Of a stretch of DNA of 64,000 bases, positions 35,544-44,160 are shown in pieces. The notes beneath the pieces were generated by a model. The model saw only the letters and a program-made list of their open reading frames with translations. It had not been told where the DNA came from and made no database searches. Source of the DNA: Mycobacterium sp. Its GTDB lineage: Bacteria; Actinomycetota; Actinomycetes; Mycobacteriales; Mycobacteriaceae. The stretch spans positions 1 through 64,000 of the forward strand of contig JAOPWC010000185.1 of NCBI GenBank assembly GCA_025965895.1. Direction: 5' to 3'. Numbering within the stretch: position 1 is the first letter of the stretch; each line of letters starts with the position of its first letter. A program made the translations under genes and the position numbers.

Positions 35544-37006
35544 CCGCACAACACAAGACCGAGTGGGACAAGCTGTTCATCGGCGGCAAGTGGACCGCGC
35601 CGTCCACCGGGGAGGTCATCGAGGTGCACTCCCCCGCCACCGGTGACTACCAGGGCCGGGTCCCGTTGGCGGTCAAGGACGATGTCGACGCCGCCGTCGC
35701 CGCGGCCAGGGACGCGTTCGACAAGGGGCCGTGGCCGTCGACGCCTCCGGCCCAGCGGGCCGCGGTGATCGAGGCGGCGGTCAAGCTGCTCGAGGATCGC
35801 AAAGACTACTTCATGTATCTGCTGGCATGCGAGACCGGCGCCCCGCCGACCATCCTGGAAACGATGCACTGGGCCGGCTCGATGGGCTCGCTGAGCTTCT
35901 TCGCAGGCGCGGCAGACAAGGTGGCCTGGTCCGAGATGCGCAACGGGTCCTACGGCCAGACCATCGTCTCCCGGGAGCCCATGGGGGTGGTCGGCGCGAT
36001 CGTCGCGTGGAACGTGCCGCTGTTCCTGGCCATCAACAAGCTCGGCCCGGCGCTGCTGGCGGGCTGCACCGTGGTGCTCAAGCCCGCCGCCGAGACCCCC
36101 CTGACCGCCAATGCGCTGGCCGAGGTGTTCGCCGAAGCGGGTCTGCCCGAGGGTGTTCTGTCGGTGGTGCCCGGCGGCGTCGAGACGGGTAAGGCGTTGA
36201 CGTCTAATCCCGACGTCGACATGTTCACGTTCACCGGCAGCTCCGCTGTGGGCAAGGAGGTCGGCAAGCGGGCGGCCGACATGCTCAAGCCGTGCACGCT
36301 CGAACTGGGCGGCAAGTCCGCTGCGATCATCCTGGAGGACGTCGATCTGGCTTCGGCGGTGCCGATGCTGGTGTTCTCCGGCGTGATGAACGCCGGGCAG
36401 GGCTGCGTGAACCAGACCCGGATCCTGGCACCGCGTTCGCGCTACGACGAAGTGGTCGAAGCGGTTTCGCAGTTCGTAGGGTTGCTCCCCGTCGGCCTGC
36501 CGTCCGACCCCGCCACCCAGGTCGGGCCGCTGATCTCCGAGAAGCAGCGCCAGCGGGTCGAGGGCTACATCAAGAAAGGCATCGAGGAGGGTGCGCGGCT
36601 GGTGTGCGGCGGCGGGCGCCCGGAGGGGCTCGACAGCGGTTATTTCGTGCAGCCGACGGTGTTCGCCGATGTCGACAACGGCATGACGATCGCGCAGGAG
36701 GAGATCTTCGGCCCGGTGTTGAGCATCATCCCCTACGAGACGGAGGAGGATGCGATCCGGATCGCCAACGACTCGGTGTACGGCCTGGCCGGCAGCGTGT
36801 GGACCACAGACGTGCCGCGGGGAATCGAGGTCGCGGGCAAGGTGCGCACCGGGACGTACGGAATCAATTGGTACGCCTTTGATCCCGGCTCGCCGTTCGG
36901 GGGGTACAAAAATTCGGGCATCGGCCGTGAGAACGGGCCGGAGGGTGTCGAACACTTCTGCCAGCTGAAGAGCGTGCTGATGCCGATGGGGTACACGGTG
37001 AACTGA
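35540..37006 (+). CDS. Aldehyde dehydrogenase (Rv0223c-like)
   Basis: 488 residues, NAD(P)-dependent. The catalytic cysteine is C289 (AGQGCVNQTR) and the general base E255 (LELGGKSAAI). The cofactor region shows PMGVVGAIVAWNVPLF and FTGSSAVGKEV. The C-terminal PFGGYKNSGIGRENG is conserved. Length matches Rv0223c (487). It oxidises an aldehyde to the acid; substrate unknown. The ATGA overlap with the upstream kinase gene suggests the two act on one pathway. Confidence 0.95.
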   Translation: MTAQHKTEWDKLFIGGKWTAPSTGEVIEVHSPATGDYQGRVPLAVKDDVDAAVAAARDAFDKGPWPSTPPAQRAAVIEAAVKLLEDRKDYFMYLLACETGAPPTILETMHWAGSMGSLSFFAGAADKVAWSEMRNGSYGQTIVSREPMGVVGAIVAWNVPLFLAINKLGPALLAGCTVVLKPAAETPLTANALAEVFAEAGLPEGVLSVVPGGVETGKALTSNPDVDMFTFTGSSAVGKEVGKRAADMLKPCTLELGGKSAAIILEDVDLASAVPMLVFSGVMNAGQGCVNQTRILAPRSRYDEVVEAVSQFVGLLPVGLPSDPATQVGPLISEKQRQRVEGYIKKGIEEGARLVCGGGRPEGLDSGYFVQPTVFADVDNGMTIAQEEIFGPVLSIIPYETEEDAIRIANDSVYGLAGSVWTTDVPRGIEVAGKVRTGTYGINWYAFDPGSPFGGYKNSGIGRENGPEGVEHFCQLKSVLMPMGYTVN

Positions 37007-37100
37007 GACAGCGCCCCTGTCGGCTGCACAGTCGGCCGACTAGGGTGGTTTGCGTTCATCCCATTCGAATGCGGCCATCACGGTTTGATCGGAGGAGCTG

Positions 37101-37322
37101 ATGTCGGTATCGCTAGACCTGGCCAAGGCGCTGGACAAGGCTTACGAGGACAAGTCGCTCAAGGAGATTCTGGACGCGTCGCCGGCCGCCCTCGCGGGCG
37201 TGTCGGAGGCCGACGCCGACGCGCTGGCGCAGGCCTTCAACATCAAGACGGTCCGTCAGCTGGGCGATAACAAGTACTTCGCTGTCGCGCACGCGATGGT
37301 GGCACTGGAGAGCGCCGGCTGA
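37101..37322 (+). CDS. Small conserved helical protein, unknown
   Basis: 73 residues from ATG 37101, with a perfect GGAGGAG 3-9 bases upstream. The sequence is all-helical in appearance, with an N-terminal LAKALDKAYEDKSLKEIL helix, the central GVSEADADALAQAF and the hairpin-like NIKTVRQLGDNKYF, which recalls a helix-hairpin-helix turn. Composition and the strong ribosome site support a real gene. It is followed by a very stable hairpin. I do not recognise a function. Confidence 0.75.
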   Translation: MSVSLDLAKALDKAYEDKSLKEILDASPAALAGVSEADADALAQAFNIKTVRQLGDNKYFAVAHAMVALESAG

Positions 37323-37332
37323 TTACCCCGTC

Positions 37333-37380
37333 CGTAACGCCACGGCGAAGAATCGCACCGATTTTCGCCGTGGCGTTACG
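37333..37380. terminator. Bidirectional hairpin terminator between convergent genes
   Basis: CGTAACGCCACGGCGAA (37333-37349) pairs perfectly over 17 bases with TTCGCCGTGGCGTTACG (37364-37380). Inside the 14-base loop AATCG/CGATT can extend the stem past one bulged base. It lies between the 73-aa gene and the MaoC gene, 10 bases after one stop and 7 bases from the other. Confidence 0.85.
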
Positions 37381-37386
37381 TACCGG

Positions 37387-37845
37387 CTAGAAAAGGACCC
37401 GGACGATCGTCTCGGCCACCGCCGCCGGCTTCTCGGACCCGTCCAGCTCGATCGTGTGACGCACGATCAGGTTGACGGTGTTGTCGTCGACCTTGGCGGC
37501 GTCGATGAGCTCGGAGCGGGCACGGATCCGGCCACCCGACGGCACCGCGGCCAGGAACCGCACCTTGTTCAGGCCGTAATTGATGGCCATCTTCGCGTTC
37601 TCGACGCGGAAGTTGTCCCTGCTCAGCGCCGGGATCATCGACAGCGTCAGGAACCCGTGTGCAATCGTTGTGCCGTAAGGGCTTTCAGCCTTCGCACGGT
37701 CGACGTCGATGTGAATCCACTGATGATCCTCGGTGACGTCGGCGAACCCGTCGATGCGCTTCTGGTCGATCTCCTTCCACTCGCCCACTCCGAGTTCCTG
37801 ACCGACCGTCCCGACCGCGTCGTCAATCGACGAAATCACCTTCAT
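37387..37845 (-). CDS. MaoC-family (R)-specific enoyl-CoA hydratase
   Basis: 152-residue single hotdog hydratase like M. tuberculosis Rv0130/HtdZ. The hydratase motif has catalytic D40 and H45 in VTEDHQWIHIDVDRA, then the GTTIAHGFLTLS helix and AINYGLNKVRFLAAVPSG. It hydrates trans-2-enoyl-CoA. The ATG is preceded by GAAGGAGCAGC. It lies 51 bases downstream of the fadE gene on the same strand, giving consecutive beta-oxidation steps in one operon. Confidence 0.93.
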   Translation of the reverse strand: MKVISSIDDAVGTVGQELGVGEWKEIDQKRIDGFADVTEDHQWIHIDVDRAKAESPYGTTIAHGFLTLSMIPALSRDNFRVENAKMAINYGLNKVRFLAAVPSGGRIRARSELIDAAKVDDNTVNLIVRHTIELDGSEKPAAVAETIVRVLF

Positions 37846-37896
37846 TGGTGCTGCTCCTTCCGGCTGCGTCTGCTCTTCCGACCATAGCCCGCCGGA

Positions 37897-39732
37897 TCAG
37901 AAGGCTTCCTGACGCAGCTCCATGAGCGACAGGTCGACAGCCTCGACGATCTGGCGTTCGGCGGCCAGCCGGGGCAGCACATTCTTGACGAAGAAGTTCG
38001 CCGCGCCGACCTTCCCGGTGTAGAAAGCACGATCCTTCGGATCGGGATCGCCGTCGAGCGCGTGAAGGGCGATCTCGGCTTGGCGCAGCAGAAGCCAGCC
38101 GAGCAGCAGATCGCCGACCGCGAGCAGGAACGGCACCGACTCCAGACCGACCCGGTACAGCTCCCGGGCGTTGTTGGCCGACCCGACGAGATATCCGGTC
38201 AGCGAGGTCGCCATGGCCTGCAAATCGGCGAGTGCGCCGGCCAGCAGCGCTCGGCTCTCGGCGAGATCGGCGTGCGCACGGTCGCTGCCGAGGAATTTCT
38301 TCATCTCGCCGACGAGGTGCGCCAGCGCAACCCCTTGGTCGCGGGCAATCTTGCGGAAGAAGAAGTCCTGCGCCTGAATCGCGGTGGTGCCCTCGTAAAG
38401 GCTGTCGATCTTCGCGTCGCGGACGTACTGCTCGAGGGGGTAGTCCTGCAGGAATCCCGAGCCGCCCAGGATCTGCAGTGACTCGGTCAGGCATTGGTAG
38501 GCGCGTTCGGATCCCACCCCTTTGACGATCGGCAGCAGCAGGTCGTTGACCCGGTGGGCCAGCTGTCCATCGGCACCCGACACGATTTCGGCGACGGCTT
38601 GATCCTGGTGCGCGGCGGTGTAGAGGTACAGGGCACGCAGCCCCTCGGCGTAGGCCTTCTGCGTCATCAGGGACCGGCGAACATCCGGATGATTGATGAT
38701 CGCGACGCACGGCGCATCTTTATCGCTCATCTGCATGAGATCCGCACCCTGCACGCGCGTCTTGGCGAACTCCAACGCGTTCAGGTAGCCGGTAGACAAC
38801 GTCGCAATTGCCTTGGTGCCCACCATCATTCGTGCATACTCGATAATCTTGAACATCTGGGCTATCCCGCTGTGGGTATCGCCAGCCAGCCAGCCGGTCG
38901 CGGGCGCACAGTGGCCACCGAATGTCAGTTCGCACGTGGCCGAGGCCTTCAGACCCATCTTGTGCTCGAGTCCCGTGACGAATACCCCGTTGCGCGCGCC
39001 CGGCTCACCGGTGTCGGGATCGGGCAGAAACTTGGGGACGACGAAAAGGCTCAGACCCTTGGTGCCCGGTCCGGCTCCCTCGGGTCGGGCCAGCACCATG
39101 TGCAGAATGTTCTCGAACAGGTCGTCGCTGTCACCGTCGGTGATGAAGCGTTTCACCCCCTCGATGTGCCAGCTACCGTCGGGTTGCGGGATCGCCTTGG
39201 TGCGGCCTGCGCCGACGTCGGATCCGGCGTCGGGTTCGGTCAGGACCATCGTGGCGCCCCAGTTCCGCTCGATCGCCAGCCCCGCCCAACGGCGCTGCTG
39301 CTCGTTGCCGATGTAATACAGGATGTCGGCGAGAATCGGACCCGACAGGTACATGAACGCGGCGGGTTGAGCGCCGAGCGGGAACTCGTTGATCGCCCAG
39401 GAGACCATTGCCGGTGCCGGTACCCCGCCGATGTGCTCGTCGAGCCCGATCCGGAACCACCCCCCTTGCTGCCAGGCGCGGAACGACTTCTTGAACGAGT
39501 CCGGCAGCGACACCGTGTGGCCGGCGGGATCGAAGGTCGGCGGGTGACGGTCCGCCTCGGCGAACGATTCGGCCAGCGGTCCCTCGGCCAGCCGGGACGC
39601 CTCAGCCAGCATCTGACGCACCGATTCGCCGTCAAGGTCGCCGAACGCGCCGGTCGCGAGCGCCTTCTCCAGCTCAAGCACCTCGAAGAGATTGAACTCC
39701 AGATCGCGCACGTTGCTCTTGTAGTGACCCAT
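37897..39732 (-). CDS. Acyl-CoA dehydrogenase, FadE5-type paralogue
   Basis: 611 residues, the same length as fadE5 at 5591-7426 and alignable along its whole length: [10 protein letters not shown] start, [60 protein letters not shown], and catalytic glutamate in [19 protein letters not shown]. It is therefore a second member of the broad-range FadE5 type. It differs in the N-terminal third ([20 protein letters not shown]), where substrate specificity may lie. It heads an operon with the MaoC hydratase. Confidence 0.94.
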   Translation of the reverse strand: MGHYKSNVRDLEFNLFEVLELEKALATGAFGDLDGESVRQMLAEASRLAEGPLAESFAEADRHPPTFDPAGHTVSLPDSFKKSFRAWQQGGWFRIGLDEHIGGVPAPAMVSWAINEFPLGAQPAAFMYLSGPILADILYYIGNEQQRRWAGLAIERNWGATMVLTEPDAGSDVGAGRTKAIPQPDGSWHIEGVKRFITDGDSDDLFENILHMVLARPEGAGPGTKGLSLFVVPKFLPDPDTGEPGARNGVFVTGLEHKMGLKASATCELTFGGHCAPATGWLAGDTHSGIAQMFKIIEYARMMVGTKAIATLSTGYLNALEFAKTRVQGADLMQMSDKDAPCVAIINHPDVRRSLMTQKAYAEGLRALYLYTAAHQDQAVAEIVSGADGQLAHRVNDLLLPIVKGVGSERAYQCLTESLQILGGSGFLQDYPLEQYVRDAKIDSLYEGTTAIQAQDFFFRKIARDQGVALAHLVGEMKKFLGSDRAHADLAESRALLAGALADLQAMATSLTGYLVGSANNARELYRVGLESVPFLLAVGDLLLGWLLLRQAEIALHALDGDPDPKDRAFYTGKVGAANFFVKNVLPRLAAERQIVEAVDLSLMELRQEAF

Positions 39733-39827
39733 GGCTGCCGCCTCCGTCTGTCGCGAGTGGGCCGAGCGTAGCTAATGCGGTCGGCGTTGACGATGCGGGT
39801 GGACATCGGCGACGATGGCAACCGCCC

Positions 39828-40423
39828 ATGACTGAGAGGCCCATGACTGAGATACGCCCGTTCCGCATTGCCGTTCCCGACGACGATCTCTTCGACCTGG
39901 AACTGCGGCCGGCCCGTACCCGTTGGCCGGAGACCGAATGCGTAGAGTACTGGACCCAGGGCACACCGTTGGGTTACCCGCGTCAACTCGCCGCCTACTG
40001 GGCAGACGAATACGACTGGCGCGCAAGGGAAGCCAGTTTCAACCGGTTCGACCAGTTCACAACGGAGATCGACGGGCTGAGACCCACGGGTGGATGGATT
40101 GCGACGGGCATCCGGAGAACATTCTGAGCCGCGACCAACTCCTCGACAACGTGATGCTGTACTGGCTCACCGCTTCGGGCGCATCCTCTGCCCGCTTGTA
40201 CTGGGAAAGCTTCAAAGACACCCGGTCGGACCGGCGTGTCGAGCTGCCCACCGGCGTCGCCTCGTTCCCGAAGGAGATCCTCCGCTCGCCACGCCGGTGG
40301 TGTGAAGCCGGCTATCGCATCACGCGCTGGACGGACATGCCCCGCGGCGGCCACTTCGCGGCGTTCGAGCAACCCGAGTTGTTCGTCGACGACGTCAGGG
40401 CCTTCTTCGCGACGGTGCGGTGA
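39828..40423 (+). pseudogene. Decayed epoxide hydrolase: N- and C-terminal remnants in different frames
   Basis: The first part (39828-about 40080) encodes the epoxide hydrolase N-terminal domain: EIRPFRIAVPDDDL, ARTRWPE, GYPRQLAAYWADEYDWRARE and FDQFTTEIDGL, then stops at 40125-40127. The C-terminal part, in another frame, encodes DQLLDNVMLYWLTASGASSARLYWES...MPRGGHFAAFEQPELFVDDVRAFF to the stop at 40421-40423. A full enzyme is about 380 residues. Roughly half, including the nucleophile-elbow region, is missing. An internal deletion with frameshift near 40080-40090 explains this. The start codon is duplicated in a 15-base tandem repeat (CCCATGACTGAGA at 39826 and 39841). Confidence 0.8.
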
Positions 40424-40427
40424 CACC

Positions 40428-40874
40428 GTGGCCCGTGAGAAACCGTCGCGCGGACTTCTCGATCCGGTCGCCAAGAAGCTTCGGTTGCCTTTCGGCACAG
40501 CTGAGTTCGTTGACCGAATCGTCACCGGAAGCGTCAATGAAGCCGGCCGGCGGACATTGTTCATGCTCATCACCACCTGGGACATGGCCAGCGGCGGACC
40601 GTTCGCCGCCGGCGCGATCGCCACGGTGGGTCTGGGCAAGACCGTCGACAATGTGCACAGGCTGTTCGTGGGCCCGGTCTTCGACCCGCTTCTGAAGAGG
40701 CTCGGCGCCGACCAGGTCACGTTCCGGGCATCGCTGTGCACATCACAACTCGTCGGGCTGGGCATCGTGCGCTACGCGGTACGGTCGGAGCCCATCCACT
40801 CGATGAAGGTTCAGCCGCTCGTCGACGCGATGGCGCCGACGCTGCAGCGCTACCTCATCGGCGACATCGACTAG
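40428..40874 (+). pseudogene. TetR-family remnant without DNA-binding domain
   Basis: From GTG 40428, 148 residues match only the C-terminal ligand/dimerisation domain of a TetR subgroup: FVDRIVTGSVNEAGRRTLFMLITTWD, FRASLCTSQLVGLGIVRYAVRSEP and the final APTLQRYLIGDID, split here across strands. No helix-turn-helix precedes it, since the preceding sequence is the epoxide hydrolase tail 5 bases upstream. It is probably a truncated pseudogene left by the same deletion event. A functional stand-alone ligand-binding protein is an unlikely alternative. The 3' end overlaps the convergent SDR by 4 bases. Confidence 0.7.
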
Positions 40875-41686
40875 CCCTGAGCGCGTTCCGCGACGTGCTG
40901 CCATTCCTTCCATGTCCTGAGCCGCTGTTCGTAGGCCTTGGTGACCCTCGCTGGTGCGTCCGCACCGAAAAGCACACGCAGCGGCGGCTTTTCAGCGTCG
41001 ACAACTTCCAGTAGCGCCTGCGCCGCGGCCTTGGGGTTGCCCGGCTTCAAGCTGCTTCGGCGCTGCTCGTCCGCCGCGCGCACGAAGTCGTACTCCGGCA
41101 TGGGTTTCGACCGGCGCGCCGACGAACCCGCCCAGTCGGTGCCGAACACGCTCGGCTCCACCAGCGTCACGTTGATGCCCAGAGGCGCGACCTCCGCGGC
41201 CAGTGACTCACTTATCGCCTCCAGCGCCCACTTCGAGGCGTGATAGGCGGACATGTACGGAAATGCGAGCAAGCCGCCGACGCTCGAGATCTGAATAATG
41301 TGCCCGGCGCGCCGCGCGCGCAGGAACGGCAATGCCGCCTGCGTAATCCATGCCGCGCCAAAGAAATTCGTCTCCATCTGGTTGCGCAGATCGGCTTCTG
41401 ACAGTTCTTCGAACGCGCCGAATTGTCCGTAGCCGGCGTTGTTGACGACGATGTCCAGGCGGCCGAACGCGTCGTGAGCGCTGCGTACCGTCGCGAAGTC
41501 AGCCTCCCGGTCGTTGACGTCGAGCTGCAGCCCGACGAACCGGTCGCCGAACCGCTGCCCGATGTCGTCAAGTGTCGAGACGTTACGCGCCGTTGCGGCG
41601 ACCCGGTCACCGCGCTGAAGCGCCGCGAGTGCGAACTCGCGACCGAAGCCTCTCGACGCACCCGTGATGAACCACACCTTCTCCAT
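40871..41686 (-). CDS. Short-chain dehydrogenase/reductase
   Basis: 271-residue classical SDR. The cofactor motif is TGASRGFGREF (about 8-18), then LDVND, NNAGYGQFGAFEE, the serine in ISSVGGLLAFPYMSAYHASKWALEA and the catalytic Y-H-A-S-K. The longer C-terminus with RLRTWKEW is typical of the oxidoreductase subgroup acting on lipophilic alcohols or ketones. Substrate unknown. It is convergent with the TetR remnant. Confidence 0.9.
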   Translation of the reverse strand: MEKVWFITGASRGFGREFALAALQRGDRVAATARNVSTLDDIGQRFGDRFVGLQLDVNDREADFATVRSAHDAFGRLDIVVNNAGYGQFGAFEELSEADLRNQMETNFFGAAWITQAALPFLRARRAGHIIQISSVGGLLAFPYMSAYHASKWALEAISESLAAEVAPLGINVTLVEPSVFGTDWAGSSARRSKPMPEYDFVRAADEQRRSSLKPGNPKAAAQALLEVVDAEKPPLRVLFGADAPARVTKAYEQRLRTWKEWQHVAERAQG

Positions 41687-41827
41687 GGACTAACCCCCTG
41701 CCCTGCGCCAACGGCGCAGACGAAGTCACGGTTGACGGCGGACTCGATCAGGCTGCACTCCGGCCTCGTGGGCAGCGGTCGCCCGCCGCTTCCCAGTGTG
41801 CACGGCCGTGGGTGGCGGGCCGGGAAG

Positions 41828-43192
41828 CTAGCCGACCGCCACCGCCTCGGCTGCCATCACCTCGCTCGCGGCGCGTTCACCGGAGCGGACCGCCCCGTCC
41901 ACCCAGCCGCACATCACCGTCGAGCTTTCGGTGCCGGCCCAGTGGATCCGGCCGCATGGTTCCCGCAGTGCGGGACCGAATTGGGTCAGCACGCCCGTCG
42001 GGGCGTGGCTGAGCATGCCGCCGCCGGAGTAGCGTTCGACGCTCCAGTTCTGCTCGTGGTAGTCGGCAGGTGAGGAAGCCTTCGCGCCGAACCGCCCGGC
42101 GAGCTCCGCCAGGATCGCGGCCCGCCGAGCTGCCTCATCCAGCTTGCCCAGCTCGCGGGCGATCGGGCCCTCGACGATCACGTTCAGGATCCCGGGACGA
42201 CCGGTATCGGTGCAGGCGTCAATCGTCACGGTTGCCGGTGAGCCCGGCGCCGCCGACTGACCGGTCAGCCCGTCGCTTCGCCAGAACGGATCGTCGTAGA
42301 TGACCGCGATCTTGAATACCGCGCCGCTGGGCATCCGCTGGTGCAGGAACGACCGGTCTACGGGAAGCATGGGCTGGTAATCGATTTGGCTCGCGATGGC
42401 GAGGGGCACCGCGACGACCGCGCGGCGGGCACGCACGTCGAGCCCGTCAGCGCGCACGGTGACGCCGTCGGCGTCCTGGGCGATGGAACGAACGGGCCGC
42501 GACAACTGGAGCGCGTCGCCGATCTCGGCCGTCATCGGGCGGTAGATCGCTCCCATCCCGCCCACCGGTCGGGAATCCTGGGATCCGTCCTTGATACTCA
42601 GCACAAAGCTCGGGCCGCCGGCTGAGGCCATCTGGTACAGCATGAACAACATCGAGACCTCGGAGGCCGCCGACGTGTAGCAGCCGGCGACAGCGGTCTC
42701 GAGGAGCTCAAATGCCGGCTTGGACAGCAGGTTCTTGTTCAGCCACTCCGCCAGGCTGATCCGATCCCACTTCTCGGCGTTTTTCGCCGTCCACGGCGCG
42801 TCCAGCGGAATCGACTTACACATCTGGCCGAGCTCGACGAAGACCGCCCCGAGGTTGAGCGCGGCCCACGGGTTCATCGTCAACGGGATCGTGCCCCGGT
42901 AGCGATACTGCTTGCCGTCGACGACCATCATGGCCTCGCCGTCGGTGTACTGCTTGTAGCTCGGCACGCCGAACTCGTCCATCAGGGCATAGATGCTGTC
43001 CTGGCCCGGGCCGATCCAGGCGCCGCCGCGGTCGATCCACGAGCCGTCGTCGCGGACCACCGTGAAGGTGCGGCCGCCGACTCTGTCACGGGCCTCGAGC
43101 AACGCCACCGAATGGCCGGCCCGTTTCAACTTCAGAGCCGCCGTTAACCCCGCAAATCCCGCACCTACGACGCAGTAGTCGACATCAGCCAT
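41828..43192 (-). CDS. Flavin monoamine oxidase-family protein
   Basis: 454 residues. The N-terminal dinucleotide motif is VVGAGFAGLTAALKLKRAGH, followed by LLEARDRVGGRTFTV and DRGGAWIGPGQDSIYALM. The C-terminal FAD region is IHWAGTESSTVMCGWVDGAVRSGERAA, where the cysteine is at the place of the covalent-FAD cysteine region of MAO-type enzymes. It is like mycobacterial AofH (Rv3170). It oxidises an amine to aldehyde and ammonia with H2O2; substrate unknown. It starts at ATG 43192, with an AT-rich promoter-like stretch just upstream (43195-43245). Confidence 0.9.
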   Translation of the reverse strand: MADVDYCVVGAGFAGLTAALKLKRAGHSVALLEARDRVGGRTFTVVRDDGSWIDRGGAWIGPGQDSIYALMDEFGVPSYKQYTDGEAMMVVDGKQYRYRGTIPLTMNPWAALNLGAVFVELGQMCKSIPLDAPWTAKNAEKWDRISLAEWLNKNLLSKPAFELLETAVAGCYTSAASEVSMLFMLYQMASAGGPSFVLSIKDGSQDSRPVGGMGAIYRPMTAEIGDALQLSRPVRSIAQDADGVTVRADGLDVRARRAVVAVPLAIASQIDYQPMLPVDRSFLHQRMPSGAVFKIAVIYDDPFWRSDGLTGQSAAPGSPATVTIDACTDTGRPGILNVIVEGPIARELGKLDEAARRAAILAELAGRFGAKASSPADYHEQNWSVERYSGGGMLSHAPTGVLTQFGPALREPCGRIHWAGTESSTVMCGWVDGAVRSGERAASEVMAAEAVAVG

Positions 43193-43284
43193 AGCAAAGA
43201 ACTACCACAAATTGCGCGCACGTAAATAGCAAACAGCTAAACGTTGAGGGTCAAGCTGGTTGTCACGCTCCCAGCAAGAGATCA

Positions 43285-43303
43285 GCCCAGCTTCACGCTG
43301 GGC
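43285..43303. terminator. Small hairpin at the 3' side of echA1
   Basis: GCCCAGC-TTCAC-GCTGGGC, a perfect 7-bp stem three bases past the echA1 stop (minus strand). A plausible weak terminator in front of the amine oxidase promoter. Confidence 0.4.
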
Positions 43304-43306
43304 GGA

Positions 43307-44074
43307 TCAGGTGCCCGTCCAGTGGGGCGGCCGCTTCTCGGCGAACGCGATCGCACCCTCCTTGGCGTCGTTCGACGCAAACACCGGCATCAGGATCTTC
43401 ACTTGCTCGCCGAACATGGTGTCGGGGTGCCAGCCACGGGACTCGGTGATGATTCGTTTCGTCGCGGCCACCGCGAGCGGCCCGTTGGCGGTGATGCGCT
43501 CCGCCAACTCCAGCGCGCCTTCGAGTGCACCCCCCGGCTCGGTCAGCCTGTTGACCAGTCCGAGTTCCTGTGCGCGCTCGGCCGGCAGGTTGTCACCAGT
43601 CAGGGCCAGTTCCATCGCGATCTGGTAAGGAATCCGCTGGGGCAGCCGCAGCAGGCCACCGCCGCCCGCCACCAGGCCACGCTTGACCTCAGGGATACCG
43701 AACGCCGCGTCCCTCGACGCGACGATCAGATCCGTCGCCAGCGCCAGTTCGGTGCCGCCCGCCAGCGCGTAGCCCTCGACGGCGGCGATCACCGGCTTGA
43801 CGGGTGGGCGCTCGGTGAAGCCCATCCCGCGACCTTCGACGACCACGTTCTCGCCGCGGGCGAACGCCTTGAGATCCATGCCCGCACAGAAGGTTCCGCC
43901 GGCACCAGTCAGGACACCGACAGACAGCCCGGCGTCCTCGTCCAAGCGGTCCACCGCATCGGCCAGCCCGCGGCTCCCCGCGGCGTTGATCGCGTTCTTG
44001 GCCTCCGGCCGGTTGATCGTGATCAGCAGGATGCGGTCGCGTTGTTCGACAACGACGACAGGCTCTTCGCTCAT
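43307..44074 (-). CDS. echA1: Enoyl-CoA hydratase EchA1
   Basis: 255-residue crotonase-fold enzyme. It shows INRPEAKNAINAAGSRGL, the first oxyanion segment GTFCAGMDLKAFARGE, and the second, AVEGYALAGGTELALATDLIVA, followed by FGIPEVKRGLVAGGGGLLRLP. It hydrates trans-2-enoyl-CoA in beta-oxidation. In M. tuberculosis echA1 (Rv0222) is next to the ALDH Rv0223c; here about 6.3 kb of other genes separate them. It is divergent from the acyltransferase gene. Confidence 0.92.
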   Translation of the reverse strand: MSEEPVVVVEQRDRILLITINRPEAKNAINAAGSRGLADAVDRLDEDAGLSVGVLTGAGGTFCAGMDLKAFARGENVVVEGRGMGFTERPPVKPVIAAVEGYALAGGTELALATDLIVASRDAAFGIPEVKRGLVAGGGGLLRLPQRIPYQIAMELALTGDNLPAERAQELGLVNRLTEPGGALEGALELAERITANGPLAVAATKRIITESRGWHPDTMFGEQVKILMPVFASNDAKEGAIAFAEKRPPHWTGT

Positions 44075-44160
44075 GAGTACCTGAAACTACCCGACGGGCG
44101 AGAAGCCGCAGTCGGTACCATCACCGTGAGGCCGACGCGGGCCGCGAACAGGGGAGAATC

